Source: Bog-756 sp963741055
Lineage (GTDB): Bacteria > Actinomycetota > Acidimicrobiia > Acidimicrobiales > RAAP-2
Reading direction: 5' to 3'
NCBI GenBank assembly: GCA_963741055.1
Contig: CAVUGU010000007.1
Location: 124,001 to 188,000 of the forward strand
DNA: 64,000 bases
Shown: in pieces, positions 34,806 to 44,777 of the stretch
Layout of the letters: each line of letters starts with the position of its first letter
Position numbering within the stretch: the first letter of the stretch is position 1
Notes under the pieces: model-generated
What the model saw: the letters and a program-made list of their open reading frames with translations, nothing else
Databases searched by the model: none
What the model was told of the DNA's origin: nothing
Program-made: the position numbers and the translations under genes

Positions 34806-37296
34806 TCAGGAATCTCCGTTGCCCTCGCCCGCGACCGGTGCCACTGCGGCCACCGCGTCGCCCTCGTCGAGGTTCATGACGCGCACCCCGGTGGCGTCCC
34901 GCCCCTGTGAGGCGATCTCCCGCACCGCGGTCCGGATCACGATTCCCGACGTCGAGATGAGGATGATCTCGTCCTCGAGGCCGGCCATGAACGCAGCCAC
35001 CACCCGTCCGCGTTTCGCCGTCAACCGGATGCCCCGCACCCCCTGCCCGCCTCGGGTCTGACGGTTGAACCGCTCCAGCTTGGTGCGCTTGCCATATCCC
35101 GCGTCCGTGATGATCAGGATGTCGGTGTCGTCTCGGGCGACGTCGCAGGAGACCACCTCGTCCCCCGCCTTGAGCCGGACCCCACGGACGCCGGCCGCAT
35201 CGCGCCCCATCGGGCGCACGTCCTGCTCCGAGAAGCGGATGGTCATCCCTGACCGGGTGACCATGAAGATGTCGTCGTCGCCGTGGGTCTCGATCACCCG
35301 GACCAGCTCGTCGCCTTCTCGCAGGTTGATCGCGATGAATCCCTCGCGACGCGACTTGTCGTACTCGGCGAAGGCGGTCTTCTTGACCTGGCCCAGTTTG
35401 GTGCTGAACACCAAGAAGCTGTCCTCTGGGAAGTCGCGGGTCCCGATGATCGCGTGGATGGCCTCGCCGGGAGCGAGGGGTAACAGGTTGACCAGCGCGG
35501 TTCCCCGTGCGGTCCTCTCCTTCATCGGGATCTCGAGCGCTCGCAGGCGGAACACCCGCCCCCGGTTGGAGAACAACAACAGGTGGGCGTGCGCGGAGGT
35601 GTGGACCACGTCGTCGATCAGGTCCTCTTCCTTCAACCTCGCGCCTTGCACCCCGCGACCGCCGCGGCCCTGTGTGCGGAAGGCATCGGCGGAAACCGCC
35701 TTCACGTAGCCGGCCCGGCTGAGCGTGACCACGATCTCCTCGTCCTCGACCAGGTCTTCGACGTTCATGTCGCCCGGATCGTGGGTGATCTGCGTACGGC
35801 GCTCGTTGGCGAACTTCTCCCTGATCTCCCCGAGCTCGTCGGCGATGACCCGGCGCAACTTGGCCGGGTTGCTGAGAATCCCCTCGAGTTCTTCGATCTC
35901 GGCCTGCAGGTTGGTCAGCTCTTCTTCGAGATTGGTGCGCCCGAGCCGGGTCAAGCGCCCGAGGGTCATGTCGAGGATGTGGTTCGCCTGCTCCTCCGAG
36001 AAGTCGAACGGATCGGCGCGCAGTGCCACCAGCGCGGCGGGACGGTCGTCGGAGGCACGGATCGTCGCGATCACCGCGTCCAGCATGTCGATGGCCTTGA
36101 GCAAGCCCTCCACGACGTGCGCGCGGGCTCGCGCCTTGTCGAGCAGGAACTGCGATCGCCTGGTCACCACCTCGACCTGGTGGGCCACGTAGTGACCGAG
36201 CATCTCGGCGAGATTGAGGGTCCGAGGGACCCCGTCGACCAACGCGACCGCGTTGACGCTGTAGGAGGTCTGCATCGGCGTCTGCTTGAAGAGGTTGTTG
36301 AGGACGACGTTCGCGTTCGCGTCCCGCTTCAACCTGATGACGAGGCGCGTCTTGCCGCCCGCCGAGTCGTCCTGCACCTCGGCGATCCCGTCGAGATCGC
36401 CGGCGCGCACCGATTCCTCGATCTTCTTCGACACCGCCGCGATCGACGCCTGGTACGGCATCTCGGAGACCACGATCCGGGTCTCTCCCGCTCGCCCTTC
36501 CTCGACCTCCGCGACCGCACGGAGCTTGATCGAGCCGCGACCGGTCCGCGAGCGCGTCCTGGATGCCCTGGCGCCCGAGGATCAACGCTCCGGTCGGAAA
36601 ATCCGGGCCGTGCACGAAGGCCATCAGGTCGTCGGGCGTCGCGTCGGGGTGCTCGAGCAGATGGGTGGCGGCGTCGATGACCTCGCCGAGGTTGTGCGGC
36701 GGGATGTTGGTGGCCATCCCGACCGCGATCCCCTGAGAACCGTTCACCAAGAGATTGGGGAACCGCGAGGGCAGGACCGAGGGCTCCTCGGAGGTCGCGT
36801 CGTAGTTGGGGACGAAGTCGACGGTCTCCTGGTCGATGCCTTCCATCAGCTGCAGCGCCAGCGCCCCGAGACGGCACTCGGTGTAACGCATGGCCGCAGG
36901 CCCCTCGTCGGGGCCGGTGCCGCCGAAGTTGCCGTGTCCGTCGATCAGTGGATGGCGCATCGAGAAGTCCTGCACCATCCGGGCGAGTGCCTCGTAGATC
37001 GCCGAGTCGCCGTGCGGGTGGTAGGAGCCCATGACGTCCCCGACCACCTTGGCGCACTTCGTTCGCGGACGGTCCGGCAGGAGTCGCTGGTCGAACATCG
37101 AGTAGAGGATCCGGCGATGAACGGGCTTCAGACCGTCACGCACGTCGGGGAGCGCCCGCGAGACGATCACCGACATGGAGTACTCGAGGAACGAGCGTTC
37201 CATCTCCTCTTGGATCTCGATCGGCTCGATGAAGCCCGAGACGTCCTGTTCGGTCTCCGTTCCCGCGCCCTCGTCGCCGCGGTTACGCCTCGGCAT
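34806..37296 (-). CDS. gyrA: DNA gyrase subunit A (frameshifted)
   Basis: GyrA cuts and rejoins DNA to add negative supercoils. Conserved pieces are EYSMSVIVSRALPDVRDGLK, YHPHGDSAIYEALARMVQDF, and the catalytic tyrosine segment AAMRYTECRLGALALQLMEG. The C-terminal blades follow, with GRGGRGVQGARL and QTRGGQGVRGIR. A break near 36547-36553 splits DALA.. from RTGRGSIKLRAVAEVEEG; both flanks are highly conserved, so it is almost surely a base error. The ATG at 37296 follows ggggagg. In the quinolone region serine is kept (GDSAIY) and the usual Asp two residues after Ile is Glu. It is downstream of gyrB with a spacer of about 117 bases. Confidence 0.97.
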
Positions 37297-37413
37297 GCAG
37301 CCTCCCCGCCTCTCTCGGTTCAGTCCGTCGTCCACCGGCTCGGGGGAACCCACCAAGATCGGTGATCCCGCACGGCGTCTCCGCGGGCCGGACGCAGGTC
37401 CCGCACCCTCCGG

Positions 37414-39363
37414 TCAGAAGTCGAGGAATCGGACGTCCTTCGCGTTGGTCTGGATGAAGTGACGGCGCAGGTCCACGTCGTCGCCCATCAGCACCGAGCA
37501 GACTTCGTCCGCCACGGCGGCCTGCTCGACCGCTACCTGGAGGAGCGAGCGCCGCGCCGGGTCCATGGTGGTGTCCCGCAGCTCCGCGAAGTCCATCTCG
37601 CCCAGTCCCTTCAACCGCTGGAACTCCTTCTTGTGGTCGGGATGTTCCTCCAAGAACGCCGCCTTGGCCGCGTCGTCCTTCAGGTAGATCTTCTCCTTGC
37701 CCACTTCCGTCGAATAGAGCGGGGGCTGCGCCACATAGACGAACCCGCCTTCGACCAACGGCTTCATCTGCCGGAAGAAGAACGTGAGGAGCAAGGTGCG
37801 GATGTGCGAACCGTCGACGTCGGCGTCGGCAAGCAGGATCACCTTGTGGTACCGGATCTTCGTGACGTCGAAATCCTCGGCGAGCCCGGCGCCGATCGCA
37901 GAGATCAGCGCCTGGATCTCCGTGTTCTTCAGCATCTTGTCGATACGGGCACGCTCGACGTTGAGGATCTTGCCGCGGATGGGGAGGATGGCCTGGGTCC
38001 TCGGATTCCGCGCGTCCTTGGCCGAGCCGCCGGCGGAGTTGCCCTCGACGATGAACAACTCGCTCTCTCGCGGATCACGCGACGAGCAGTCGACCAGCTT
38101 GCCCGGCAGACCCGCACCGTCGAGCGCGGACTTCCGGCGGGTGAGGTCGCGGGCCGATCGCGCGGCCACTCGGGCCCTGGCGGCGAGAAGACCCTTCTGG
38201 ATGATCTGGTTCGCCTCGCGGGGGTTCTCTTCGAACCAGTCGCTGAGCTTCTCGTTGGTCGCCCGCTCCACCAGCGAGCGGACCGGGACGTTTCCGAGCT
38301 TGGCCTTTGTCTGACCCTCGAACTGAGGGTCCTGGAGCCTCACCGAGACGATGGCGGTCAGCCCCTCTCGGATGTCCTCGCCGAGAAGGTTCTCGTCCTT
38401 CTCGCGCAAGGTCCCCTTGGCCCGCGCGTACTTGTTCGCCACGTTGGTGAGGGCCTTCTTGAAGCCCTCCTCGTGCATACCACCGTCGATGGTCGATATC
38501 CCGTTCGCGAAGGAATGGATGCTCTCGTAGAAGCCGGTGTTCCACTGGAGCGCGATCTCGACCTCCATCGACTCCTCACGCTGTTCGAACGCGCACACCT
38601 TGCGGAAGAGCGCCTCCTTGGAGGCGTTCAGATGGCGGACGTAGTCGACGATGCCGTCCTTGTACTTGAAGGTCTGCGCGGGCTTGGCGTCCGACCGCTC
38701 GTCGACGAAACGGATCTCGAGACCCTTGTTCAAGAAGGCCATCACCTGAAGTCGCTCGACCACGGTCTGGGCGCGGAACTCGATCTCCTCGAAGATGCTC
38801 GGGTCGGGCCAGAAGGTGATGGTGGTCCCCGTCCGGCCACGCGGCGCGGGGCCGGTCACCTCGAGCTTGCCCCGCGGCTTGCCGCCTTGCTCGAACTCCA
38901 TCACGTGGTGCTGCCCCTCACGGTCGATCTCGAGCACCAGCCGGGTGGAGAGCGCGTTGACGACGGACACACCTACACCGTGCAGGCCGCCGGAAACCTT
39001 GTAACCGCCCCCTTCTCCGAACTTTCCCCCGGCATGGAGGGTGGTCATGACGATCTCGGCCGCGGAGCGGTCCTTGAACTTCCTGTGGGTTCCCGTCGGG
39101 ATCCCCCGGCCGTTGTCGACGACCCGCACTCCGCCATCCGCGAGCAACGTGACGTCGATCCGGGTGGCGAAGCCGGCCATGGCTTCGTCGACCGAATTGT
39201 CCACGACCTCCCAGATCAGGTGGTGCAGACCGGTCGGCCCGGTCGAGCCGATGTACATCCCGGGACGCTTCCGGACCGGGTCGAGGCCCTCGAGAACAGT
39301 GATGTCCTCTGCTTCGTAGGAACCCCGTCGAGTGGTCGGTTCGCTCTCCGTCTTCAGCGCCAC
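37414..39363 (-). CDS. gyrB: DNA gyrase subunit B
   Basis: The 649-residue protein is complete: the ATPase N box EVVDNSVDEAMAGF, VRVVDNGRGIPTG, GGLHGVGVSVVNALS, the toprim motifs ELFIVEGNSAGGSAKDARNP and VILLADADVDGSHIRTLLL, and the C-terminal FIQTNAKDVRFLDF. It supplies ATP hydrolysis to gyrase. It lies directly upstream of gyrA on the same strand. The length is as expected for actinobacterial GyrB. Confidence 0.98.
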   Translation of the reverse strand: MALKTESEPTTRRGSYEAEDITVLEGLDPVRKRPGMYIGSTGPTGLHHLIWEVVDNSVDEAMAGFATRIDVTLLADGGVRVVDNGRGIPTGTHRKFKDRSAAEIVMTTLHAGGKFGEGGGYKVSGGLHGVGVSVVNALSTRLVLEIDREGQHHVMEFEQGGKPRGKLEVTGPAPRGRTGTTITFWPDPSIFEEIEFRAQTVVERLQVMAFLNKGLEIRFVDERSDAKPAQTFKYKDGIVDYVRHLNASKEALFRKVCAFEQREESMEVEIALQWNTGFYESIHSFANGISTIDGGMHEEGFKKALTNVANKYARAKGTLREKDENLLGEDIREGLTAIVSVRLQDPQFEGQTKAKLGNVPVRSLVERATNEKLSDWFEENPREANQIIQKGLLAARARVAARSARDLTRRKSALDGAGLPGKLVDCSSRDPRESELFIVEGNSAGGSAKDARNPRTQAILPIRGKILNVERARIDKMLKNTEIQALISAIGAGLAEDFDVTKIRYHKVILLADADVDGSHIRTLLLTFFFRQMKPLVEGGFVYVAQPPLYSTEVGKEKIYLKDDAAKAAFLEEHPDHKKEFQRLKGLGEMDFAELRDTTMDPARRSLLQVAVEQAAVADEVCSVLMGDDVDLRRHFIQTNAKDVRFLDF

Positions 39364-39531
39364 AGGCGCGCCCTTTCAACTCCGTAAGACTGAACGGGAA
39401 CCAGTGCGCCGGGCGGATCCGGGGTGCGGACCCCGCACTCACCGGACTGCGGCAGCTTCCCGATTCCGATACTCCATTGTAGCCCGAAGGTGTGTCGCGA
39501 CGGGCCGATTCGGGGTCCGAAAAAGGGCCCT

Positions 39532-39861
39532 TTACCGGCGAATCCTGACATCCAGTCGGGGCGGTCTCGTCGCGCCGGTTTGCTCGGCGATCCGGTCGAG
39601 CAGCGATTCGCTCAGGTGGCGAACTTGGGTTGCCCACGCCGGGTGATCGACGGTCACCACGAGCGCCTCGGCATCGAGCCGGTACGGCTGCACGTGCTCG
39701 GCGATCGCCGGTCCGACGATCTCCTCCCAACGGGCGAACACGGCTCCGAGTTCCTTCGAGTCCTCCAGTCCGAGTCCACGAGAGACCGAATCGAGGGAGT
39801 GCCCGAGGCGTCTCGGCCCAGGGTCCTCACCGGGGCGTCGGGGGCGTCTCGGGGGACTCAC
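39532..39861 (-). CDS. DUF721 / DciA-like protein
   Basis: The 109-residue protein starts at GTG 39861, whose bases overlap the recF stop (GTGA). After a Pro/Arg-rich head it has the DUF721 core: LGAVFARWEEIVGPAIAEHV, QPYRLDAEALVVTVDHPAWA, TQVRHLSESLLDRIAEQTG. DciA proteins with this domain load the replicative helicase in bacteria lacking DnaC. The position between recF and gyrB is conserved in actinobacteria. Its exact role here is inferred from the family. Confidence 0.85.
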   Translation of the reverse strand: MSPPRRPRRPGEDPGPRRLGHSLDSVSRGLGLEDSKELGAVFARWEEIVGPAIAEHVQPYRLDAEALVVTVDHPAWATQVRHLSESLLDRIAEQTGATRPPRLDVRIRR

Positions 39862-40963
39862 TCCGGCTGCTCCTTCTGCGGCACGAGGAGGGTGTGGCCT
39901 CCGGCCTCGAGCCGGTAGATCCGGGCGCTCGGCATGTCGGGCGCGCCGGCCAGTGCGGTGGTGAGCAGGGCCTGCCCCGGCGGCAGTCCGGCGAGCAGCG
40001 CTTTCGATCGCAGCGGATCCAGTTCCGAGAAGACGTCGTCGAGGAGGAGCACCGGGGCCGAGCCGAGCCGGTCGGTCGCCAGCTGATGCGCCCCGAGGCG
40101 GAGTGCGAGCGCCAGGGAGCGCTGTTCTCCCTGGGACGCATGGGTGCGGGCGGGAAGCCCGTCGAGCGACAGCTCGAGCTCGTCCCGGTGTGGGCCGACC
40201 GACGAAACACCGCGAACGAGGTCGTCCGTCACGGACACGTTGGAGCGCGTCGAGCAGCCGGCCCTGCCACGACCGTCGGTACTCGAGTCCGACCACGACC
40301 TCGGTTCCAGCGAGCCTCGAGTAGTGCTGCCCGACCAGTGGCGACAGATCCGCGACCAATCCCTCCCGTGACTCGACCAACGCCGTGCCCGATCTCGTCG
40401 AGACGGGCGTCCCACACGTCGAGCGTCGTTACCTCCTCCGCGCGCAAACGACGGCTCGCCGCCCGAAGAAGGGCCGTGCGCTGACGCACGATCTTTTCGA
40501 CCTCGTCCACCCCTCGGGCGGCCTGGATATCGAGGATCCCCACCGCGTCGTCGAGAAATTGTCGTCGCTCGGCCGGGCCACCCCGCACCACACCGATGTC
40601 CTCCGGCGAGAAGAGGGTCGCGCGCAGCGCGTCGTGCAGATCGGCCCGCCGACGCACCGGCTGGCGGTTCACCAAGGTCCTTGCTCGGCCGGCTGCGGTG
40701 ATCTCTGCCTCGATGCTGATCGTTCGGTCGTCCACACCGACCACCGCGCGGACGATCGCGCACTCCGCGCCCCGCCGCACCATCACGTCGCGTGGTGCCC
40801 TCCTGAACGACCGCAGCGTGGACAGGTAGTACACCGCCTCGAGCACGCTTGTCTTGCCGGCTCCGTTGAGGCCGCTCAGTACGGTGGTTCCGTCGGGATC
40901 GGGTTCGACGAAGGTTTCGACGATGTTCCGGAAGTCCTTGGCCTCGAGTGAGAGGAGTTGCAC
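39858..40963 (-). CDS. recF: DNA replication and repair protein RecF (two frame breaks)
   Basis: RecF loads RecA at gaps. The N-terminus has Walker A VLSGLNGAGKTSVLEAVYYL and the start MQLLSLEAKDFRNIVE. After a break near 40390 the frame continues ALVESREGLVADLSPLVGQH, and after another near 40243 as VSVTDDLVRGVSSVGPHRDE, then HASQGEQRSLALALRLGAHQ (signature) and VLLLDDVFSELDPLRSKALL (Walker B). Joined, it is about 368 residues, normal for RecF. Both flanks of each break are conserved, so base errors are likely. The stop overlaps the DUF721 GTG start. Confidence 0.93.
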
Positions 40964-40991
40964 GAGGCGACGCTTGGCGGGTGTGAGTCCC

Positions 40992-42155
40992 CTAGGAGAC
41001 TCGGACCGGCATCAGCAGGTACCGGAAATTGGTCTGCTCGCCGGAACGCACCGTGGCCGGTTTCGTCGCGTCGACGGTCTCGAGGAGTACCTCGTCTCCC
41101 GCGACGGCCTCGACGCCGTCGATGAGGTAGGTGGGATTGAACGCGATGGTCAGCTCGTCGCCGACGAAATCGGCGTCGACGGTCTCGCTTGCATCACCCA
41201 CCTCCTGGGAGACCACGGTCAGATCGACGCCGCCTTGGCGCATCGACAGGCGGACGGGCGTGGTGTTGTCCCTCACCAGCAGTCTCACCCGGCGCAGCGC
41301 GTCCAGTAGCGAGTCCTTGCCCACGTGGAGACGGTTGGGATATTCCGACGGGATCAGCTGCCGATAGTCGGGGTAGGTCCCCTCCAGCAGCCGGGTCGAC
41401 ACCCTGACCTCGCCGCTGGTGAAGGTGACTTCGTGGTCCCCGATCGAAAGACCGACCGTCGGCTCCGAGTCCGGCTTCTTCTCCTCGGAACCCCCGTCGG
41501 ATGTCGTCCCGGTCTCCTTCCCGCTCCCGCTCAGTCCCGAGAGCCGCTGTAGCTCCATCAACGCCCGTGCCGGCACGAGGATCCCCGCGCCTTCGGCCAA
41601 CGCATCGCTCCCTTCGATGTCCCGCAGAGCCAGCCGATAGGAATCCGTCGCCACCAGACGCACTCCGCTCCCCTCCGGCGCGATCAGCACGCCGGTCAGC
41701 AACGGTCGTGCGTCGTCGTTGGAGGCGGCACGGACCACCTGACGCAACGCACCGGCCAACGCGGAAGCCGAGATGAACGTCGCCGGTGCCGGAGGCTCCG
41801 GAAGCGAAGGGAAGTCCTCGACCGGATAGGTCCGCAAACCGAAATGTGAACGCGCCGCCCCGATCTCGACCTTGTCGCTGTCCGATTCGACGGTGACCGC
41901 CCCCGGCTCGAGGGACCGGACGATGTCGGCCAGCAGCTTGGCAGGGGCGACACAGACCCCGTCGGCGATCCCGATCGCTTCGGTCGCCACGTGCACCGTC
42001 AGATCCACATCGGTTCCGACGATCGAGAGATGGTTACCGGCCACCTCCAAACGAAGGCCTCCCAGGGCCACGGCCGTCGACGTACGCGAGCTCACCGCCC
42101 GACCGGCTGTGGTCAGCGCTTCGACCAACGAGTCACGCTCACACCGAAACTTCAC
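40992..42155 (-). CDS. dnaN: DNA polymerase III sliding clamp, beta subunit
   Basis: The 387-residue protein shows the three clamp domains: MKFRCERDSLVEALTTAGRA, GLRTYPVEDFPSLPEP, VLIAPEGSGVRLVATDSYRL and EVRVSTRLLEGTYPDYRQLI, ending in FRYLLMPVRVS. It is a ring that keeps polymerase on DNA. Between domains two and three there is a linker insert with Ser, Gly, Glu and Lys (SGSGKETGTTSDGGSEEKKP). The final MPVRVS differs from the usual MPVRL. The frame is intact and the gene follows dnaA across oriC. Confidence 0.97.
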   Translation of the reverse strand: MKFRCERDSLVEALTTAGRAVSSRTSTAVALGGLRLEVAGNHLSIVGTDVDLTVHVATEAIGIADGVCVAPAKLLADIVRSLEPGAVTVESDSDKVEIGAARSHFGLRTYPVEDFPSLPEPPAPATFISASALAGALRQVVRAASNDDARPLLTGVLIAPEGSGVRLVATDSYRLALRDIEGSDALAEGAGILVPARALMELQRLSGLSGSGKETGTTSDGGSEEKKPDSEPTVGLSIGDHEVTFTSGEVRVSTRLLEGTYPDYRQLIPSEYPNRLHVGKDSLLDALRRVRLLVRDNTTPVRLSMRQGGVDLTVVSQEVGDASETVDADFVGDELTIAFNPTYLIDGVEAVAGDEVLLETVDATKPATVRSGEQTNFRYLLMPVRVS

Positions 42156-42469
42156 GCCGTGGTCCTCTCTCGTGCGTTTTCCCGTCCCACTGCCTTCTGT
42201 CTTTCTTTAAATTTGTGTAGTGATGGTAATAAGCCCTGTGGATTGTGGATAAAGGTGCCGCGTCCCAGTCGGCAAGCGGTTTCGCTCTCCACCCTCTGTC
42301 CCCGTAGTTCACAGCGAGGTTGCCAGGAGGGTGTGCTGCCCGTAACCGGTTATGGACAAGTTCACCTGTGTTCACAGATTTGCCCCAGCCAGGAGCAACC
42401 CTGTCCACAGATCGTGCACAACCTCTGGATAGACGCAGGTGAGACCGCCAAAGAGGCGTTGCCGAGCAC
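42156..42469. other. oriC: Probable oriC (dnaA-dnaN intergenic region)
   Basis: The 314-base spacer between dnaN and dnaA holds DnaA-box-like sites: a perfect TGTGGATAA (42244-42252), the overlapping TGTGGATTG (42237-42245), CTGTCCACA (42401-42409), and weaker GTGTTCACA (42368-42376) and TAGTTCACA (42305-42313). An A/T-rich stretch near 42199-42234 (ctttctttaaatttgtgtag) is a likely unwinding element beside dnaN. No gene is seen. Confidence 0.85.
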
Positions 42470-43897
42470 TTAGGACCCGCTCCGGATGGTGACGATGAGA
42501 TCGGTGACCTGGTTGTAGATCTGGCGACGTTCTTTCATGAGCATGGAGATCTTGTCGACCGCGTGCATGACGGTCGTGTGGTCGCGCCCGCCGAATTCTC
42601 GCCCGATGGCCGGGTAGCTGAAGTCGGTGAGTTCCCGAAAGACGTACATGCTCACTTGCCGAGCGGTGACGAGCGGCCGCCGACGGTTGGGCCCGCGGAG
42701 CTCGTCCTCCGAGAAGCCGAACGCCTCCGACGTGGCCTCGAGGATGACCTGAGGGGTGATACGGCGGGGTTGGTCCGCGGCGACGATGTCGGAAAGTACC
42801 TGTTCAGCGAGGTCGCGGGTCAGAGGTTGGCGATTCAGGCTGGCGAACGCGGTGACCCGGATCAGGGCTCCCTCGAGCTCGCGAATGTTCTGGGTCACGT
42901 GGGTGGCGATGAAGTCGAGCACGTCGTCGGGCACTGCGACGTGCTCGTGTTCGGCCTTGGTCTGGAGAATGGCGAGACGGGTCTCGAGCTCGGGTGGCTG
43001 GACCTCGGTGATGAGACCGGACATGAAGCGGCTGCGGAGCCGGTCCTCGAGGGTGGCGATCGACTTCGGCGGGCGATCCGAAGTGATCACCATCTGCTTC
43101 GATGCTCCGTAGAGGGAGTTGAAGGTGTGGAAGAACTCCTCCTGAAGAGATTCCTTGCCCTCCATGAACTGGACGTCGTCGAGGAGGAGGACGTCACACT
43201 CGCGGTATCGCCGCTTGAAGGCCGTGGTGGCATTGGTGCGGATGGCGTCGACGAACTCGTTCATGTAGGTCTCGGTCGTCACGTAGCGCACGCGTCGACC
43301 GGTGAAGTTCTCGAGGACGTAATTGCCGATCGCCTGGAGGAGGTGGGTCTTGCCGAGCCCGGCGTCACCGTAGATGAACAGCGGGTTGTACGACCGAGCC
43401 GGGGCCTCGGCAACGGATTGGGCTGCCGCATGGGCGAAACGGTTGGAAGAGGCGATGACGAAGGTCTCGAAGGTGTAGCGAGCGTCGAGAACCGGCCACG
43501 GACCTGACTGGCGGCCGGTCGCTGTCGGCCGATCGGCGGGCTGGTCGCGGTCGGACCAAGGCCCCGGCCGGTCGCCGGCAACTGCCCGAGGCAGCCCGTC
43601 CAAGCCTTGCTCGGTGTCGCCGATCGGCTCGTCGACGGACTCGAAGGAAGGGGCTACGACCTCGAGGCGTACCATGACGGTCCGACCGACGGTCCCCGCG
43701 ACCGTGTCCTGGATCAACGCGAGGAAACGCGACTCGACTCGGTCCCTGATCAGCGAGTTCGGGACCGCGAGGACGATCTCGTCGTCCGCGACGGTGAGCG
43801 GCGTGATCCCAGAGAGGAATGCCTGCCACGTGGCATCGGACACCTGCACCCGGAGCGCCTCGGCGCACGATGTCCACAAGTCCTCAGTGCGGTTCAC
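42470..43897 (-). CDS. dnaA: Chromosomal replication initiator DnaA
   Basis: From GTG 43897 (ribosome site ggagg) the protein is 475 residues: domain I (EDLWTSCAEALRVQVSDATW), a variable Pro/Gly/Asp-rich linker, AAA+ domain with YTFETFVIASSNRFAHAAAQ, Walker A GDAGLGKTHLLQAIG, Walker B DVLLLDDVQFMEGKES, and domain IV with the signature EFGGRDHTTVMHAVDKISML that binds DnaA boxes. It opens oriC. DnaA boxes flank it on both sides, which is consistent with autoregulation. The open frame goes to 43945, but the GTG fits better. Confidence 0.98.
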   Translation of the reverse strand: MNRTEDLWTSCAEALRVQVSDATWQAFLSGITPLTVADDEIVLAVPNSLIRDRVESRFLALIQDTVAGTVGRTVMVRLEVVAPSFESVDEPIGDTEQGLDGLPRAVAGDRPGPWSDRDQPADRPTATGRQSGPWPVLDARYTFETFVIASSNRFAHAAAQSVAEAPARSYNPLFIYGDAGLGKTHLLQAIGNYVLENFTGRRVRYVTTETYMNEFVDAIRTNATTAFKRRYRECDVLLLDDVQFMEGKESLQEEFFHTFNSLYGASKQMVITSDRPPKSIATLEDRLRSRFMSGLITEVQPPELETRLAILQTKAEHEHVAVPDDVLDFIATHVTQNIRELEGALIRVTAFASLNRQPLTRDLAEQVLSDIVAADQPRRITPQVILEATSEAFGFSEDELRGPNRRRPLVTARQVSMYVFRELTDFSYPAIGREFGGRDHTTVMHAVDKISMLMKERRQIYNQVTDLIVTIRSGS

Positions 43898-44259
43898 ATG
43901 GGCCTCCGCCCTCGGACAGCGTCGCCGGTCCACAAAGTTATCCACAGGTGTGGACGAGTGCTCGCAGTGGACGCTCCACCCTCTGCGCCAGGTGGGGCTG
44001 TGCTGGATTCGGTCAGATGTCGTCGTACTCGTTGGAACCGGCGGGGACGGCGGATCGAAGACCCGTCAGACCCGTCGCGCGGCTTGCGTTGGTCGGAACG
44101 GTACACCGCTCCCACGGTGCGTGCCGGAGGCTGCGTCGACTAGTAGGGAAGGCGGCCAGGAGCGTAGAATGCGGCGGAATGCCCTGTTGCCGGTGACCCG
44201 GCCCCCTGCCGATCGGGACGACGACGTCCGCAGCGCAGGGCCAGGAAGGATGTGGATGA
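43898..44259. promoter_or_regulatory. dnaA-rpmH divergent spacer with DnaA box
   Basis: This 362-base region has no gene. It contains a perfect DnaA box TTATCCACA (43938-43946) with ggtgtgga next to it, close to the dnaA start. A -10-like TAGAAT lies at 44165-44170, pointing toward rpmH. The region probably carries both the dnaA and rpmH promoters and may add to origin function. Confidence 0.7.
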
Positions 44260-44394
44260 ATGAAGCGGACGTACCAACCGAACGTGCGCAAGCGCGCGAG
44301 GACACACGGGTTCCGCAAGCGGATGTCGACGAAATCCGGCCGCGCGGTGATCAAGGCGCGTCGGGCGAAGGGGCGTCACCGACTGGCGGGTTGA
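44260..44394 (+). CDS. rpmH: 50S ribosomal protein L34
   Basis: A 44-residue basic protein: MKRTYQPNVRKRARTHGFRK, then RMSTKSGRAVIKARRAKGRH and RLAG. This is the standard L34 sequence. The start is preceded by ggaagga and ggatgaa. The ORF is too short for most tracks. Its stop overlaps the TTG start of rnpA (TTGA), giving a tight rpmH-rnpA pair as in many bacteria. Confidence 0.97.
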   Translation: MKRTYQPNVRKRARTHGFRKRMSTKSGRAVIKARRAKGRHRLAG

Positions 44395-44777
44395 CCAGGA
44401 GCTCGGGCAGCCGGGCGTGCGGGTCGATCCGTTCCAGGCGAACGTTCGAGCAGCTCAGACGCACTGGCCGCCGAGGGCGAAGCGGTCCCCTGACCGTCAG
44501 TTACCTGCCGCAACCGAGATGGGACCGGCCCGAGGTCGGGTACGCGATCGGTCGACGGGTAGGCAATGCGGTGGTGCGGAATCGCCTGCGCCGCAGGTTG
44601 CGGGCAATTGTGAGCGAAGAGGCGCCGAACCTGCCGGTAGGCGCTTACATGGTGGTTGCGAGCCCAGGAGGGCCGAACCTCCGATACGAGGAACTGAAGG
44701 TGGCGATGAGCCAGGCAGTAGAGCGGGCGACAAAGGAACGAGCCGGGCAGGGCTCGAAGCAGGTCGCGGCCCGATGA
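44391..44777 (+). CDS. rnpA: Ribonuclease P protein component
   Basis: The protein carries the RnpA pattern: SIRSRRTFEQLRRTGRRGRS, GPLTVSYLPQ, RPEVGYAIGRRVGNAVVRNR and LRRRLRAIVSEEAPNLPVGA, with the RNR motif in the conserved place. It helps RNase P RNA mature tRNA 5' ends. The start used is TTG 44391, overlapping the rpmH stop; no better start is in frame before the conserved SRRTF segment. The stop overlaps the yidD ATG. Confidence 0.92.
   Translation: MTRSSGSRACGSIRSRRTFEQLRRTGRRGRSGPLTVSYLPQPRWDRPEVGYAIGRRVGNAVVRNRLRRRLRAIVSEEAPNLPVGAYMVVASPGGPNLRYEELKVAMSQAVERATKERAGQGSKQVAAR

Noticed and set aside
34759..37356. A single 865-codon frame over gyrA
   Set aside because: Only its N-terminal third is GyrA; after about 36550 it is an out-of-frame shadow while the true protein continues in another frame.
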